In this document: piece after piece, positions 14,486-23,634 of the stretch
Layout of the letters: each line of letters starts with the position of its first letter
Position numbering within the stretch: position 1 is the stretch's first letter
Assembly: GCF_003253485.1 (NCBI RefSeq)
Contig: NZ_QKTX01000021.1
Coordinates: 1 to 64,000, forward strand
Reading direction: 5' to 3'
Length of the DNA: 64,000 nucleotides
DNA from: Algoriphagus aquaeductus
Lineage (GTDB): Bacteria > Bacteroidota > Bacteroidia > Cytophagales > Cyclobacteriaceae
Program-made: the position numbers and the translations under genes
The notes under the pieces: model-generated
Database searches by the model: none
Told to the model about the DNA's origin: nothing
The model's input: the letters and a program-made list of their open reading frames with translations, nothing else

Positions 14486-17400
14486 ATGACAGATTTTCAA
14501 AAATCCAAAACCATCCGCGAGTTTGGATTGTCCAGCTTCAGTGTGGACAATTCCACCTCCGTGGTCATTTTGACTCTTATTATTACGGTGTTGGGTCTTG
14601 GAGCTTACCGCACCATGCCCAAGGAAAGCTTTCCGGAGATAGTCATACCTACAGTTTATGTAGGTACGCCTTATCCCGGCAACTCTCCGGTGGATATGGA
14701 AAACCTGATCACCCGGCCCATAGAGAAAGAGCTGAAAGGTCTCAACAATGTGAAGGATATCAAGTCCACTTCAGTGCAGGACTTTTCATCCATTGTGATT
14801 GAGTTTACTCCTGGAGTACAGATTTCCAAGGCTATCCAAGACGTGAAAGATGCGGTGGATAAGGCAAAAAGTGAACTTCCGACAGATTTGGATCAGGAGC
14901 CCAATGTATTGGAAGTCAATACGTCTGATTTTCCGATCATGAACGTCAACATCTCCGGACCGTATTCCGAGCAGGAATTGAAAAAGTTTGGAGAATACCT
15001 GGAAGATGCGATCGAAAAACTCCCTGAAATCTCCAAAGCAGACCTTGCGGGGACTGTGGAACGCGAAATTCAGATCAATGTCGATCCCTACAAAATGGAA
15101 GCAGTCGGGGTTAGCTTCGGAGATATTTCCGGGGCAATTCAGGCAGAAAACCTGACCATTTCAGGAGGAAGTATCAAAAGCGGAGACTTCGAGCGGACGC
15201 TCAGGGTAGACGGGGAGTTTTCATCTCCAGACGAATTGCTGGATGTGATCATCAAGACTGACCAGCAAAAAATTGTTTATCTCCGAGATGTTGCTCAGGT
15301 AAAAGACACCTTTAAGGACCGAACCTCCTATGCCCGTAGCAAAAATCTACCGGTAGTCACCATCAATGTGACCAAAAGAAGCGGAGAAAACCTGCTGGAT
15401 GCGGCAGACAAAATCAAGACGATCATTGAGAAGACCAAGGCCAACCGATTTCCAAAGGATCTGGAAATATCCATTACCAATGATCAAAGCAAGCAAACCC
15501 GGACCCAGGTCAGTGATTTGGAAAACTCGATCATTTTCGGGATTATCTTGGTGGTATTGGTCCTGATGTTTTTCATGGGATTCCGGAATGCCCTTTTTGT
15601 GGGTTCGGCGATACCCTTATCCATGTTTATTTCCTTCCTGATCCTCAATGCCTTTGGGATCACCCTCAACCTGATGGTGCTTTTCTCCTTGATTTTGGCT
15701 TTGGGGATGTTGGTGGACAACGGGATCGTGGTCGTGGAGAATATCTACCGACTCATGCAGGAAGGTAAGCCTACGATGCAGGCTGCCAAAGAAGGCGTGG
15801 GAGAGGTGGCTTGGCCGATTATTACGTCTACAGCGACTACCTTGGCAGCTTTTCTTCCTTTGGCGTTTTGGCAGGATATCGTGGGAGAGTTTATGAAATA
15901 CCTTCCCATTACGCTGATTATCGTGCTTTCCTCTTCACTTTTTGTCGCCTTGGTGATCAATCCGGTGATGACTTCCATGTTTATGAAAATAGAAGACATG
16001 ACTAAGGAAAAACCAAAACAGCGGTTTATCCTGATTTCAGGGACTTTCTTGGTTTTAGCGACGATTTTCTACCTGTTAGGCTGGACTGCATTCGGCTCAC
16101 TTTCCTTGGTGGCCTCATTGCTTACGCTGTTCAATGTCTTCCTGTTGAGAAAAGCCATCAGATGGTTCCAAATGGAATTTTTGGTGAAGTTGGAAAATGC
16201 ATATGAGGCTACTCTTGGTTTTGCCTTGGATGGAAAAAGACCTTATTTCATCTTCGGTGGTACCTTTGTATTGTTGATTTTCTCCCTTGTTCTGTTGGGA
16301 ATCAGATCGCCCAAAGTGCTCTTTTTCCCGGATAATCAACCCCAATTGATCAACGTATTTGTCGAGTTTCCGATTGGGACGAGTATCGAATCCACCAATG
16401 CATTTGTAGATGTGATGGAGGATGAAATGATGGGAGTACTGGAGCCTTTTGGGGGGATTATCGAGTCGGTCATTACCCAGGTAGGGCAAGGCACAAGCGA
16501 TCCCACAGAGGGGCCAAGTACACAAGCTACACCGCACAAAGCTAAAATCACCATTGGATTTGTGGACTATATTGATCGTCAGGGTATCAATACCAATGAG
16601 GCTATGGAAACCATCCGTGACTTGGTGGAAAAATATCCCGGAGTGCTGATCACGGTCAATAAGCAGCGCAATGGGCCACCGGTTGGAAATCCGGTCAATA
16701 TTGAGTTTGTCGGAGAGAACTTCGAGCAATTAATTGAATTTGTGGAGGAGACCAAGCTTTATCTTGAGTCGAACTCCATCCCGGGCTTGGAAGAATTGAA
16801 AACGGATTTGTCCTTGGGAAGTCCTGAAGTGGTCATCCAGATTGATCGGGAAAAAGCCCGGAGATTTGGGCTTTCTACTTCGACTATTGCTACGGAATTG
16901 AGGACTTCACTTTTTGGATTGGAAGTTTCCAAATTCAAAGAAGGAGAGGAAGATTATCCTATTCAGCTTCGATTGGATGAGAATTATCGATACGATATCG
17001 GGACTCTTGTCAATAAGAAAATCGGTTTCAGGGACAAGTTTGGAGATAAGCGGGAGGTTCCGATATCAGCTGTGGCCAATATCGAATATGGATCTACCTA
17101 TGGGTCTGTGAAGCGAAAAGATTTGGAAAAAGCAGTGACGGTATTTTCCAATGTGTTGGATGGATACAATCCTACCGAAATCAACAATCAGATCAAATCC
17201 CTAATGGCGAATTATGAAATTCCGGAGGGGATTACCGTGAAATATACCGGTGAACAAGAAGAGCAAGCCAAATCTCAGGCGTTTTTGCTCAGAGCTTTGG
17301 GTATCGCTGTTTCTCTGATATTTCTGATCATTGTGGCGCAGTTCAATTCGGTGATCAGTCCGTTTATTATCATGACTTCCGTATTGTTTAGCACGATCGG

Positions 17401-17890
17401 GGTGTTTTTGGGATTGGTCATATTCAATATGGATTTTGTGGTGATCATGACTGGCATTGGAATTATATCCCTGGCCGGTGTAGTGGTCAACAACGCCATC
17501 GTATTGATTGACTACACCGACTTGGTAAGGGCTCGGAAGCGGGAGGAAAAAGGCATCAAGCCCGGTGAATATTTGGAATACCAGGACCTATTGGGAAGTA
17601 TTATCGAGTCTGGAAAAACCCGTCTCCGCCCCGTGTTGCTTACCGCTATTACCACTGTGTTGGGATTGATCCCTTTGGCAATCGGTATGAATATCAATTT
17701 CAGTACGTTGTTGAGTGATTTTGATCCACAGTTTTATGTGGGAGGCGATAATGCAGCCTTCTGGGGGCCGATGGCCTGGACTGTAATATTTGGGCTAACC
17801 TTTGCCACAGTCATTACGTTAGTGATCGTACCAGTCATGTACCTGCTGGCGGATAAGCTTACAATGAGAATCCGAAAGTTCAACGCATGA
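14486..17890 (+). CDS. RND-family efflux permease (HAE1/AcrB type)
   Basis: Proton-driven inner-membrane pump of 1134 aa with the two-fold RND layout: TM1 (about 28-50), first large periplasmic domain, TM2-6 from about 350, an insertion with extra hydrophobic helices around 510-560, second periplasmic domain from about 620, and TM8-12 from about 930. The TM4 motif is GMLVDNGIVVVENI, with D411-N412 where AcrB has two aspartates. TM10 and the loop after it carry VVNNAIVLIDY. Overall similarity is to the hydrophobe/multidrug branch, not the heavy-metal branch. Substrate is unknown. It is the last gene of the operon, with a strong terminator 33 bases downstream. Confidence 0.94.
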   Translation: MTDFQKSKTIREFGLSSFSVDNSTSVVILTLIITVLGLGAYRTMPKESFPEIVIPTVYVGTPYPGNSPVDMENLITRPIEKELKGLNNVKDIKSTSVQDFSSIVIEFTPGVQISKAIQDVKDAVDKAKSELPTDLDQEPNVLEVNTSDFPIMNVNISGPYSEQELKKFGEYLEDAIEKLPEISKADLAGTVEREIQINVDPYKMEAVGVSFGDISGAIQAENLTISGGSIKSGDFERTLRVDGEFSSPDELLDVIIKTDQQKIVYLRDVAQVKDTFKDRTSYARSKNLPVVTINVTKRSGENLLDAADKIKTIIEKTKANRFPKDLEISITNDQSKQTRTQVSDLENSIIFGIILVVLVLMFFMGFRNALFVGSAIPLSMFISFLILNAFGITLNLMVLFSLILALGMLVDNGIVVVENIYRLMQEGKPTMQAAKEGVGEVAWPIITSTATTLAAFLPLAFWQDIVGEFMKYLPITLIIVLSSSLFVALVINPVMTSMFMKIEDMTKEKPKQRFILISGTFLVLATIFYLLGWTAFGSLSLVASLLTLFNVFLLRKAIRWFQMEFLVKLENAYEATLGFALDGKRPYFIFGGTFVLLIFSLVLLGIRSPKVLFFPDNQPQLINVFVEFPIGTSIESTNAFVDVMEDEMMGVLEPFGGIIESVITQVGQGTSDPTEGPSTQATPHKAKITIGFVDYIDRQGINTNEAMETIRDLVEKYPGVLITVNKQRNGPPVGNPVNIEFVGENFEQLIEFVEETKLYLESNSIPGLEELKTDLSLGSPEVVIQIDREKARRFGLSTSTIATELRTSLFGLEVSKFKEGEEDYPIQLRLDENYRYDIGTLVNKKIGFRDKFGDKREVPISAVANIEYGSTYGSVKRKDLEKAVTVFSNVLDGYNPTEINNQIKSLMANYEIPEGITVKYTGEQEEQAKSQAFLLRALGIAVSLIFLIIVAQFNSVISPFIIMTSVLFSTIGVFLGLVIFNMDFVVIMTGIGIISLAGVVVNNAIVLIDYTDLVRARKREEKGIKPGEYLEYQDLLGSIIESGKTRLRPVLLTAITTVLGLIPLAIGMNINFSTLLSDFDPQFYVGGDNAAFWGPMAWTVIFGLTFATVITLVIVPVMYLLADKLTMRIRKFNA

Positions 17891-17922
17891 TTGATTAAGG
17901 TTGGTGGTTTTTTTTGACAAAA

Positions 17923-17950
17923 CCTCCGAAGCAATGCTTCGGGGGTTTTT
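17923..17950 (+). terminator. intrinsic terminator of the tetR-RND operon
   Basis: CCTCCGAAGC, loop AAT and GCTTCGGGGG form a 10-bp stem (one G-T pair) followed by five T. Confidence 0.85.
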
Positions 17951-17984
17951 ACTTTTTTAAAGGGGATAAGCCAAGGGCATTTCT

Positions 17985-17992
17985 TAACTTCG
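17985..17992 (+). promoter_or_regulatory. upxY promoter -7 element
   Basis: TAACTTCG matches TAnnTTTG at all fixed positions but one and ends 21 bases before the ATG. Confidence 0.4.
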
Positions 17993-18013
17993 CCTTCCCA
18001 AAAATTTTGAGAG

Positions 18014-18511
18014 ATGCAGGAATTAAAATGGTATGTCATGTACACCGCGTCGCGTTCGGAAAAGAAAGTGGCCGATCGGCTAAAAGAACGCGGGTGGGAG
18101 GTTTACTTACCAATAGTGGAAGAGTTGCGGCAATGGTCTGACCGAAAGAAAAAGGTTCAGCGCCCACTTTTCAATGGATATGTATTTGTAAAAACACACC
18201 GAAACCAACTTTGGGAGTGTCTTCAGGTGCCGGGGGCAGTGAAGTTTGTTCATTTTTCAGGGCAGCACGCCACCATTCGGGATGAAGAGTTGGATATCAT
18301 CAAACGCGTAGTGACTACCGGTGTAGCTGTGGAAACAGACGGTACGGAGATCGAACCGGGAGAAAAGGTGAAAGTTATGGGCGGACCGCTTCAGGACATG
18401 GTAGGAGAGGTAATCGAAAAAGGGAACAAGGATTACTTTCTGATTCGTATACCAGGCATCATGCAAAATATGTTGATTACCATCGAGCGAAAATTTTTGC
18501 AGGTGGTTTGA
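18014..18511 (+). CDS. UpxY-family NusG paralogue (transcription antiterminator)
   Basis: Specialised NusG/RfaH-like factor of 165 aa. The NGN domain (about 1-100) starts KWYVMYTASRSEKKVADRLKERG and contains RPLFNGYVFV. The C-terminal KOW-type part includes IEPGEKVKVMGGPLQDMVGEV. In Bacteroidota, UpxY proteins are usually the first gene of capsule or exopolysaccharide operons and prevent premature termination there. Here no glycosyltransferase or export gene follows: after 270 non-coding bases a terminator and an opposite-strand gene come next. It may act in trans on a distant locus, or be left over from one. Confidence 0.88.
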   Translation: MQELKWYVMYTASRSEKKVADRLKERGWEVYLPIVEELRQWSDRKKKVQRPLFNGYVFVKTHRNQLWECLQVPGAVKFVHFSGQHATIRDEELDIIKRVVTTGVAVETDGTEIEPGEKVKVMGGPLQDMVGEVIEKGNKDYFLIRIPGIMQNMLITIERKFLQVV

Positions 18512-18782
18512 TGCTTAAAGAACAATCAGATTGGAAGCTATTTTGCAGGAATACGATTGTTCCCCTGATTTTGGGTCTGATGCTTCGAACTTCCCGACTT
18601 TCGTCGGTAAGGTGCTCAGCACAGGCGACCGATGACAGAAGAATTCAAGGAATTGGCTTTTTCAGGTTCATTTAACCTTTGAAGAACGTTACTTGCAAAG
18701 TTCCGTATATCCTTAAGGACTAATACAATCACACAAAAAAAAGGCGATTTCTCGCCTTTTTTTTGTAAACTTAAATTTCTTT
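18512..18782. other. gene-free region downstream of upxY
   Basis: No open frame of note. It contains a small hairpin CCGAC-TTTC-GTCGG around 18594-18607 and ends in the strong bidirectional terminator at 18735-18764. Nothing resembling a polysaccharide gene fragment was recognised. Confidence 0.5.
18735..18764. terminator. strong bidirectional terminator
   Basis: Eight A, GGCGA, loop TTTC, TCGCC and eight T form a 13-bp perfect stem. It serves the upxY transcript from the left and the minus-strand beta-barrel gene from the right. Confidence 0.9.
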
Positions 18783-19487
18783 TTATTCTTGAGTTTTTGG
18801 TACAAAATACCGGCGAAAAACAAGTTGTGCCTGAAATAGATGGTCGCCAAACCGGTTGTTTCCCACATTCCCATCCAGATTGTCCGTGAAAGTCCATAGC
18901 ATAGTACCTTCCCCTGCCAAATCCGAGTAAGGACCTATGCGCAAACTCAATCCGGCTCTCACCGGAACGTAACCGGTTGTGATTGTATGACGGGTAGGGT
19001 CTTCTTCCGAATTAAACGATTTGGTCTGTTGCGTGAATACCTGCATTACTCCGAGTCCTGCCCCTCCATACAGATTTACCTTACTCCTATGCATGTGATT
19101 GGCATATGGAATCAGGTAAAAGCTGGGCATCATATCAAAAAAATAGGCCTGCCCCTTGGCGGTGAATGCAGCATTGTCAAAAAACCATTTATCCCGGATA
19201 GTGGTCGGGGGATTCCCCCCGCTACTGATCCATTGGACACCGGTCGTTGTCCTCAATTCCACCATGGGACTAAGTTTTTTGGTCAGACCTAGAGAGAAAG
19301 CGGGCTTAATTTCAAAATTCAAGTCTCGGTATTGGCCACCATTATCAAGGTAAGCAAAGGAGGGCCCGACTCCCAGGGTCAAAATGTTGTCTCTTGAGAT
19401 TCTTTCCTTGTAGAAGTTTTGTCCTTGGCTTGACTGAATTGCCAGAAAAATAAAGGTGATCAAGCAAATGTGAAATAAGGGTTTCAT
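18783..19487 (-). CDS. outer-membrane beta-barrel-like protein
   Basis: A 234-aa secreted protein with a signal peptide (about 1-22, ending SSQGQ). The rest alternates short strands and loops rich in G, Y, F and T (LTLGVGPSFAYL, VNLYGGAGLGVMQV, VRAGLSLRIGPY) and ends in a strand (AQLVFRRYFV), as in PorT/OmpW-like 8-strand barrels. No specific family can be named. It is monocistronic and convergent with upxY. Confidence 0.78.
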   Translation of the reverse strand: MKPLFHICLITFIFLAIQSSQGQNFYKERISRDNILTLGVGPSFAYLDNGGQYRDLNFEIKPAFSLGLTKKLSPMVELRTTTGVQWISSGGNPPTTIRDKWFFDNAAFTAKGQAYFFDMMPSFYLIPYANHMHRSKVNLYGGAGLGVMQVFTQQTKSFNSEEDPTRHTITTGYVPVRAGLSLRIGPYSDLAGEGTMLWTFTDNLDGNVGNNRFGDHLFQAQLVFRRYFVPKTQE

Positions 19488-19592
19488 GGATCTAATGAGC
19501 TGGTATTCCGCTGTTTGATGGATAGGAAAATAAAAACAACAAATATGCCATGATGCGAAGAGAACGAATACCGATTGCTTCGATTCCCCGGA

Positions 19593-19781
19593 TTAGGCTC
19601 CCTCAAAAGCCTGCTGGATATCGGCTTCAGTACTTCTAAGCTTTGATCGGCAGTGCTTTACCAATTCTGCAGCTTCTTTGACCAAAGATGAAAGTTCATC
19701 GACGGTCTTGTTTCCTTCCTCAAGTTGAGTCAATATGGCTTCCAGGCGCTGCATGGCCTGGGTGTAGGTTAGGTCACTCAT
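19593..19781 (-). CDS. xseB: exodeoxyribonuclease VII small subunit
   Basis: A 62-aa helical hairpin protein with the family signature LTYTQAMQRLEAILTQLEEG and VDELSSLVKEAAEL. It binds the XseA subunit of ExoVII, which degrades single-stranded DNA. Its ATG overlaps the xseA stop by 4 bases (translational coupling). Last gene of dapA-xseA-xseB. Confidence 0.93.
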   Translation of the reverse strand: MSDLTYTQAMQRLEAILTQLEEGNKTVDELSSLVKEAAELVKHCRSKLRSTEADIQQAFEGA

Positions 19782-21085
19782 TTTTCTTCAATTTGGGTAA
19801 TAGTACTGCTGATTTTTTGGTCAATGGTGTAGGTAGTGAGTTGATCTCCCGGAGAAAGATCCACAAGGTGAACCGGTTTTCCTTTTGCTTCGGTTCGGGT
19901 ATACCCTTTTTTGATGAGAAGCATAGGATCCATTTGATGGATCAATGTTTCTACATGGTTTAGCCTATCGACTTGAAGTTTGAGAAAATGGTCAATCCCC
20001 TTTTTCAGGTTTTTCTCGTGACTCTCAAGAGCAATCCATTCTTGACGAATCAAATTCTTGGCTGCTTGCTCGGTCCGTTTGGCAAAAGTTTTCACCCTTT
20101 CATTTTCGAGACCCAACCGGTTGCCGGCGAGTGATTTGGTGCGAAGTGATAATTGCTGAATCTTTCCTTCCTCCTCTTTTAGTTTGGAGCGTGTGGTCCG
20201 ATCTAATCGCTGGAGGATAAGACTGAGATTTTCCTCAAATTCCCGAAATCCGGACAACAGAAATTCTGCAACAGCTGTTGGGGTTTTCAGTCGGGAATGC
20301 GCCACCAAGTCTGCCACTGTCTCGTCTCGCTCATGGCCAATTCCTGTAAAAACGGGAATCGGGAAGTTGGCGATTTTGGCTCCCAGTCGATAATCATCGA
20401 AGCAATCCAAATCCAGCTGAGCCCCACCTCCCCGGATCAGAATGACCGCTTCAAATTTTCCTTTTTCAAGCTGAAGTTCCACTTGCTCAAAGGCCGAAAT
20501 CAGGCTTGATACAGCCTCATTTCCTTGCATCAGGGAATTAAAGAGCTGATGGCTTAACTGATAGCCGTAAGGGTTGTTTTCCAGTTGATTTACAAAATCT
20601 CCGTAACCGGCAGCTGTAGCACTGGATATTACGGCAATTTTCTGAATTACCGGAGGCAGCGAAAACCTTGCATTCAGTCTAATTAGCCCTTCTTTGGTAA
20701 GCCGGTCAATCGTTTCCTGTCGCAAACGGGCTCTTTCCCCCAGTGAAAAGGAAGGATCGATGTCCTTGACATTGACGCTAAGGCCATATACAGGGTGATA
20801 ATTGACTGCCACTTGGGCAAGTACCTTCATGCCATTCTTCAGAGTCGAACCAGTGACGCTTTCAAACTTCGCGGCAACCGATCGGTAATTAAACTGCCAA
20901 AGGTTTGCCTTGATTTTTGCGAGGACTTGGTTCCCCTGCTTTTCTACCAGCTCAAAATAGACATGCCCTTGTGGAGCTTGGCGGAAGTCAGCCAATTCCC
21001 CGATTACCCAATACACCGGCTGCAGGTGACTCTCCAGCGTAAGCCGGATCTGCTCGGTAAGTTGGGAAATGGAAAGGGGATTCAT
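19778..21085 (-). CDS. xseA: exodeoxyribonuclease VII large subunit
   Basis: Catalytic subunit of ExoVII, 435 aa. The N-terminal OB-fold (about 1-105) starts LSISQLTEQIRLTLESHLQ and includes VYWVIGELADFR. The catalytic domain follows with AVISSATAAGYGDF, VILIRGGGAQLDLDCFDD and PVFTGIGHERDETVADLVAH. A long helical C-terminal part (about 275-400) binds XseB. It lies 5 bases after dapA and overlaps xseB by 4 bases. Confidence 0.95.
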   Translation of the reverse strand: MNPLSISQLTEQIRLTLESHLQPVYWVIGELADFRQAPQGHVYFELVEKQGNQVLAKIKANLWQFNYRSVAAKFESVTGSTLKNGMKVLAQVAVNYHPVYGLSVNVKDIDPSFSLGERARLRQETIDRLTKEGLIRLNARFSLPPVIQKIAVISSATAAGYGDFVNQLENNPYGYQLSHQLFNSLMQGNEAVSSLISAFEQVELQLEKGKFEAVILIRGGGAQLDLDCFDDYRLGAKIANFPIPVFTGIGHERDETVADLVAHSRLKTPTAVAEFLLSGFREFEENLSLILQRLDRTTRSKLKEEEGKIQQLSLRTKSLAGNRLGLENERVKTFAKRTEQAAKNLIRQEWIALESHEKNLKKGIDHFLKLQVDRLNHVETLIHQMDPMLLIKKGYTRTEAKGKPVHLVDLSPGDQLTTYTIDQKISSTITQIEEK

Positions 21086-21090
21086 CGGAA

Positions 21091-21951
21091 TTACTTTTGG
21101 TATGCCGATTTGATCTGATTGCTGAGCTCCAGACTGGCCCGTAGCATGGGTAATCTGACCTGGTCACTGCTGATGATCCCCATGTGCAAAAGCAGGTTTT
21201 TGATGCCTACCGGATTGCCTTCTGTGTACATCAATCCATTGAGATCTAGCAAGGAAAAGCAAGCCTCCAACGCAGAAACTGAATCTCCGTGAGTCAATGT
21301 CTTGAAGGTCAAAGGAAAGGCATTGGCCAAAACGGAGATCACGCCGCTTCCGCCGATACTCATCATTGCCTTGGTCAACAAATCATCTCCCGATAGGAGA
21401 AGAAAGTCCTTGGGCATTCCAGCAGCTATTTGCATGCACTGTTCCAAATTGCCACTGGCTTCCTTCATTCCGATGATATTCGGATGATGAGATAGCTTGA
21501 GCGTAGTGGAGGCAGTCATATTGGACATGGTACGGCCGGGGATGTTGTATAAGATCACCGGTGCCGGAGAAGCGTCTGCAATGGCGGTGTAGTGGGCAAT
21601 AATGCCCGCTTGACTGGGCTTATTATAATAGGGGCTCACCGAAAGAATAGCTGCCACTCCATAGAAGTCAGTAGATTCGATTTCATCCAAAACTGCCTGG
21701 GTGTTATTCCCTCCGATTCCCAATACCACCGGAACCCGACCGTCATTGTATTCCAGACAGGCTTTTAGCACCTGTTTCTTTTCGGCAGATGTTAGTGTGG
21801 CAGCCTCTCCGGTAGTGCCGAGCACCACCAAATAATCTACCCCGCCGGAAACTACATGATCGATCAGTTGCTTCAGACTGTCAAAGTCTATCCTGTGATC
21901 GTCATGAAAAGGAGTGATCAATGCGACTCCGGTGCCTTTGAATGCGTTCAT
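21091..21951 (-). CDS. dapA: 4-hydroxy-tetrahydrodipicolinate synthase
   Basis: Condenses pyruvate with aspartate semialdehyde, the first committed step of lysine/diaminopimelate synthesis; cytosolic, 286 aa. TIM-barrel residues are in place: T46-T47 in LGTTGEA, Y135 and R140 in LYNIPGR, and the Schiff-base lysine K163 in IGMKEASGN. The ATG at 21951 gives the usual N-terminus (FKGTGVALITPF); an open frame extends 28 codons further but runs through the promoter. It heads an operon with xseA and xseB. Confidence 0.96.
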   Translation of the reverse strand: MNAFKGTGVALITPFHDDHRIDFDSLKQLIDHVVSGGVDYLVVLGTTGEAATLTSAEKKQVLKACLEYNDGRVPVVLGIGGNNTQAVLDEIESTDFYGVAAILSVSPYYNKPSQAGIIAHYTAIADASPAPVILYNIPGRTMSNMTASTTLKLSHHPNIIGMKEASGNLEQCMQIAAGMPKDFLLLSGDDLLTKAMMSIGGSGVISVLANAFPLTFKTLTHGDSVSALEACFSLLDLNGLMYTEGNPVGIKNLLLHMGIISSDQVRLPMLRASLELSNQIKSAYQK

Positions 21952-21973
21952 GGTTTTACTGTTGGTAGGGGTG

Positions 21974-21981
21974 CAAAGATA
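21974..21981 (-). promoter_or_regulatory. dapA operon promoter -7 element
   Basis: On the minus strand TATCTTTG is a perfect TAnnTTTG match, 22 bases before the dapA ATG. Confidence 0.6.
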
Positions 21982-22224
21982 AGGGCTAGGATTGTTTTTG
22001 GGCCTCCAGAAATGTAAAAATTGCCTCTTTCCCAATATTCCAAGAATTGAAAAAACATAAGTGAATCTCTTGGTCTAAACCTTACCGATTTCTCATTGGT
22101 GTTGAGGTTCAGAATAGGGGTATTCTTTCATTCCGCTCATCGGACCTGCTTCCCATATTCTGTGATAGCCCAAAAAATCAAGAACCCACTAATTTTTCAA
22201 TTGCATTTTCGCCAATATCCTGCG

Positions 22225-23496
22225 TTAATTTTTGGATACCAGGACTTTATCAATCCGTTGTCCATCTTTATCGACCACTTCCAATTTGAGGTTTTCAAAG
22301 ATTACACTGTCACCTACCTCAGGGATGGAATGAGACCGATGAAGGATGAGTCCTGCCAGTGTTGTGAAATTTTTTGTTTTGATCGGGTATTCTATCCCAA
22401 AAAACTTTAGAAAATCAATTATTGGGTATTGTCCATCCACTAGCCAGCTATTTTCATCCCGTGCCACGATTTGGTATTCTTCCTGACCTTGCTCGGTGGA
22501 GTCTCCTACCAAGGCATCCATTACATCATCCATGGTGATGATCCCCACAGTGACCCCATATTCGTCGATCACGATACCATAGTGCAATCCCTTTTCTTTG
22601 AAAAGTTCCAGTGCCTGATAGGCAAACATGCTTTCATTGAGAAAAAGTGGCTTTTTAGCTACTTTTTTCAAATCAAAAGTATCCTCCTCCAATATGTCAA
22701 AGAGGTCTTTGACCAAGACTAAGCCGATTACATTATCCAAGTCATTTCCCGCACAAAGGGGGTAAGCCGAATGCTTTTCTTCTTTGATTTTTTTTCGGAC
22801 AATTGATTCGGTATCACCCACAGAGAAGTAAACGATTTCGCTTCGGTGGGTCAGCAAGGTATTGACTCTCCGGTCACCTAATTCGAAAACGCGCTCGACA
22901 ATATCCTGCTCAATATCCATGATTTCACCACCTTCTGCACTTTCTTTGATCAGTGCTTTCAGTTCCTCTTCGGAAATTTTGCTGTCAGTCCGATTTTTGA
23001 TTCCAAAAACTTTTAGAAGCAAGTCATTTGAAAAAGTCAACAACCAGACAAAAGGGCTGGTGATTTTGGATAAAATATTCATCGGCTTAGCCAAAAACAT
23101 TGCGATGGGCTCCGGAAAAGTCATCCCGATTCGCTTGGGGACTAATTCACCCAAAACGATCGAGAGATAAGTAATCAAGATCACGACCAACCCTACGGCC
23201 AAGGGACCTGAATACGGTTGCAAAAAATGGACCTTGGAAATGAGGTTTGCAGCGTCCTCTGTGAGATTTTCTCCGCTATAAACGCCCAATAAAACCCCGA
23301 TCAAGGTAATACCAATCTGTACGGTAGACAAAAACCTGCCTGGATTTTCCGCTAAATCAAGGGCTGCCTTAGCGCCTGCCTTACCTTGCTTTTTGAGACT
23401 TTCAAGTTTGAATTTTCTGGATGAAACCAATGCCAATTCGGACATGGCAAAAACGCCGTTGAGAAGCACAAGCAGGAGAATAATCAGGAGTTCCAA
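22225..23496 (-). CDS. CNNM-domain/CBS membrane protein (CorC/HlyC family)
   Basis: A 423-aa inner-membrane protein. The CNNM (DUF21) domain with three to four membrane segments covers about residues 1-190, starting LLIILLLVLLNGVFAMSELAL. A CBS pair covers about 205-330 (VNTLLTHRSEIVYFSV; YGIVIDEYGVTVGIITMDDVMDALVG). The C-terminal CorC_HlyC domain covers about 345-423. Such proteins are implicated in magnesium/cobalt efflux; the older name hemolysin is misleading. The start is fixed by the membrane segment. No partner gene in the same unit was seen. Confidence 0.92.
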   Translation of the reverse strand: MELLIILLLVLLNGVFAMSELALVSSRKFKLESLKKQGKAGAKAALDLAENPGRFLSTVQIGITLIGVLLGVYSGENLTEDAANLISKVHFLQPYSGPLAVGLVVILITYLSIVLGELVPKRIGMTFPEPIAMFLAKPMNILSKITSPFVWLLTFSNDLLLKVFGIKNRTDSKISEEELKALIKESAEGGEIMDIEQDIVERVFELGDRRVNTLLTHRSEIVYFSVGDTESIVRKKIKEEKHSAYPLCAGNDLDNVIGLVLVKDLFDILEEDTFDLKKVAKKPLFLNESMFAYQALELFKEKGLHYGIVIDEYGVTVGIITMDDVMDALVGDSTEQGQEEYQIVARDENSWLVDGQYPIIDFLKFFGIEYPIKTKNFTTLAGLILHRSHSIPEVGDSVIFENLKLEVVDKDGQRIDKVLVSKN

Positions 23497-23634
23497 GGTT
23501 TGGACAGATTTTATCTAAAATTAGCAATATGATGGGATTAAAATATTTAGGGCTACAAATAAGATGGGACCTGCCCAAAAGACAAGTCCCAAATGAATCA
23601 AACGGCAAATTCTATCATATTACTCAAACTGTTC

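Noticed and set aside
16115..16729. 204-codon minus-strand open frame inside the RND permease
   Set aside because: Antisense shadow of a conserved permease.
22096..22410. 104-codon plus-strand open frame left of the CNNM gene
   Set aside because: Its second half is antisense to the conserved C-terminal domain of the CNNM/CBS protein, and the first half shows no coding features.
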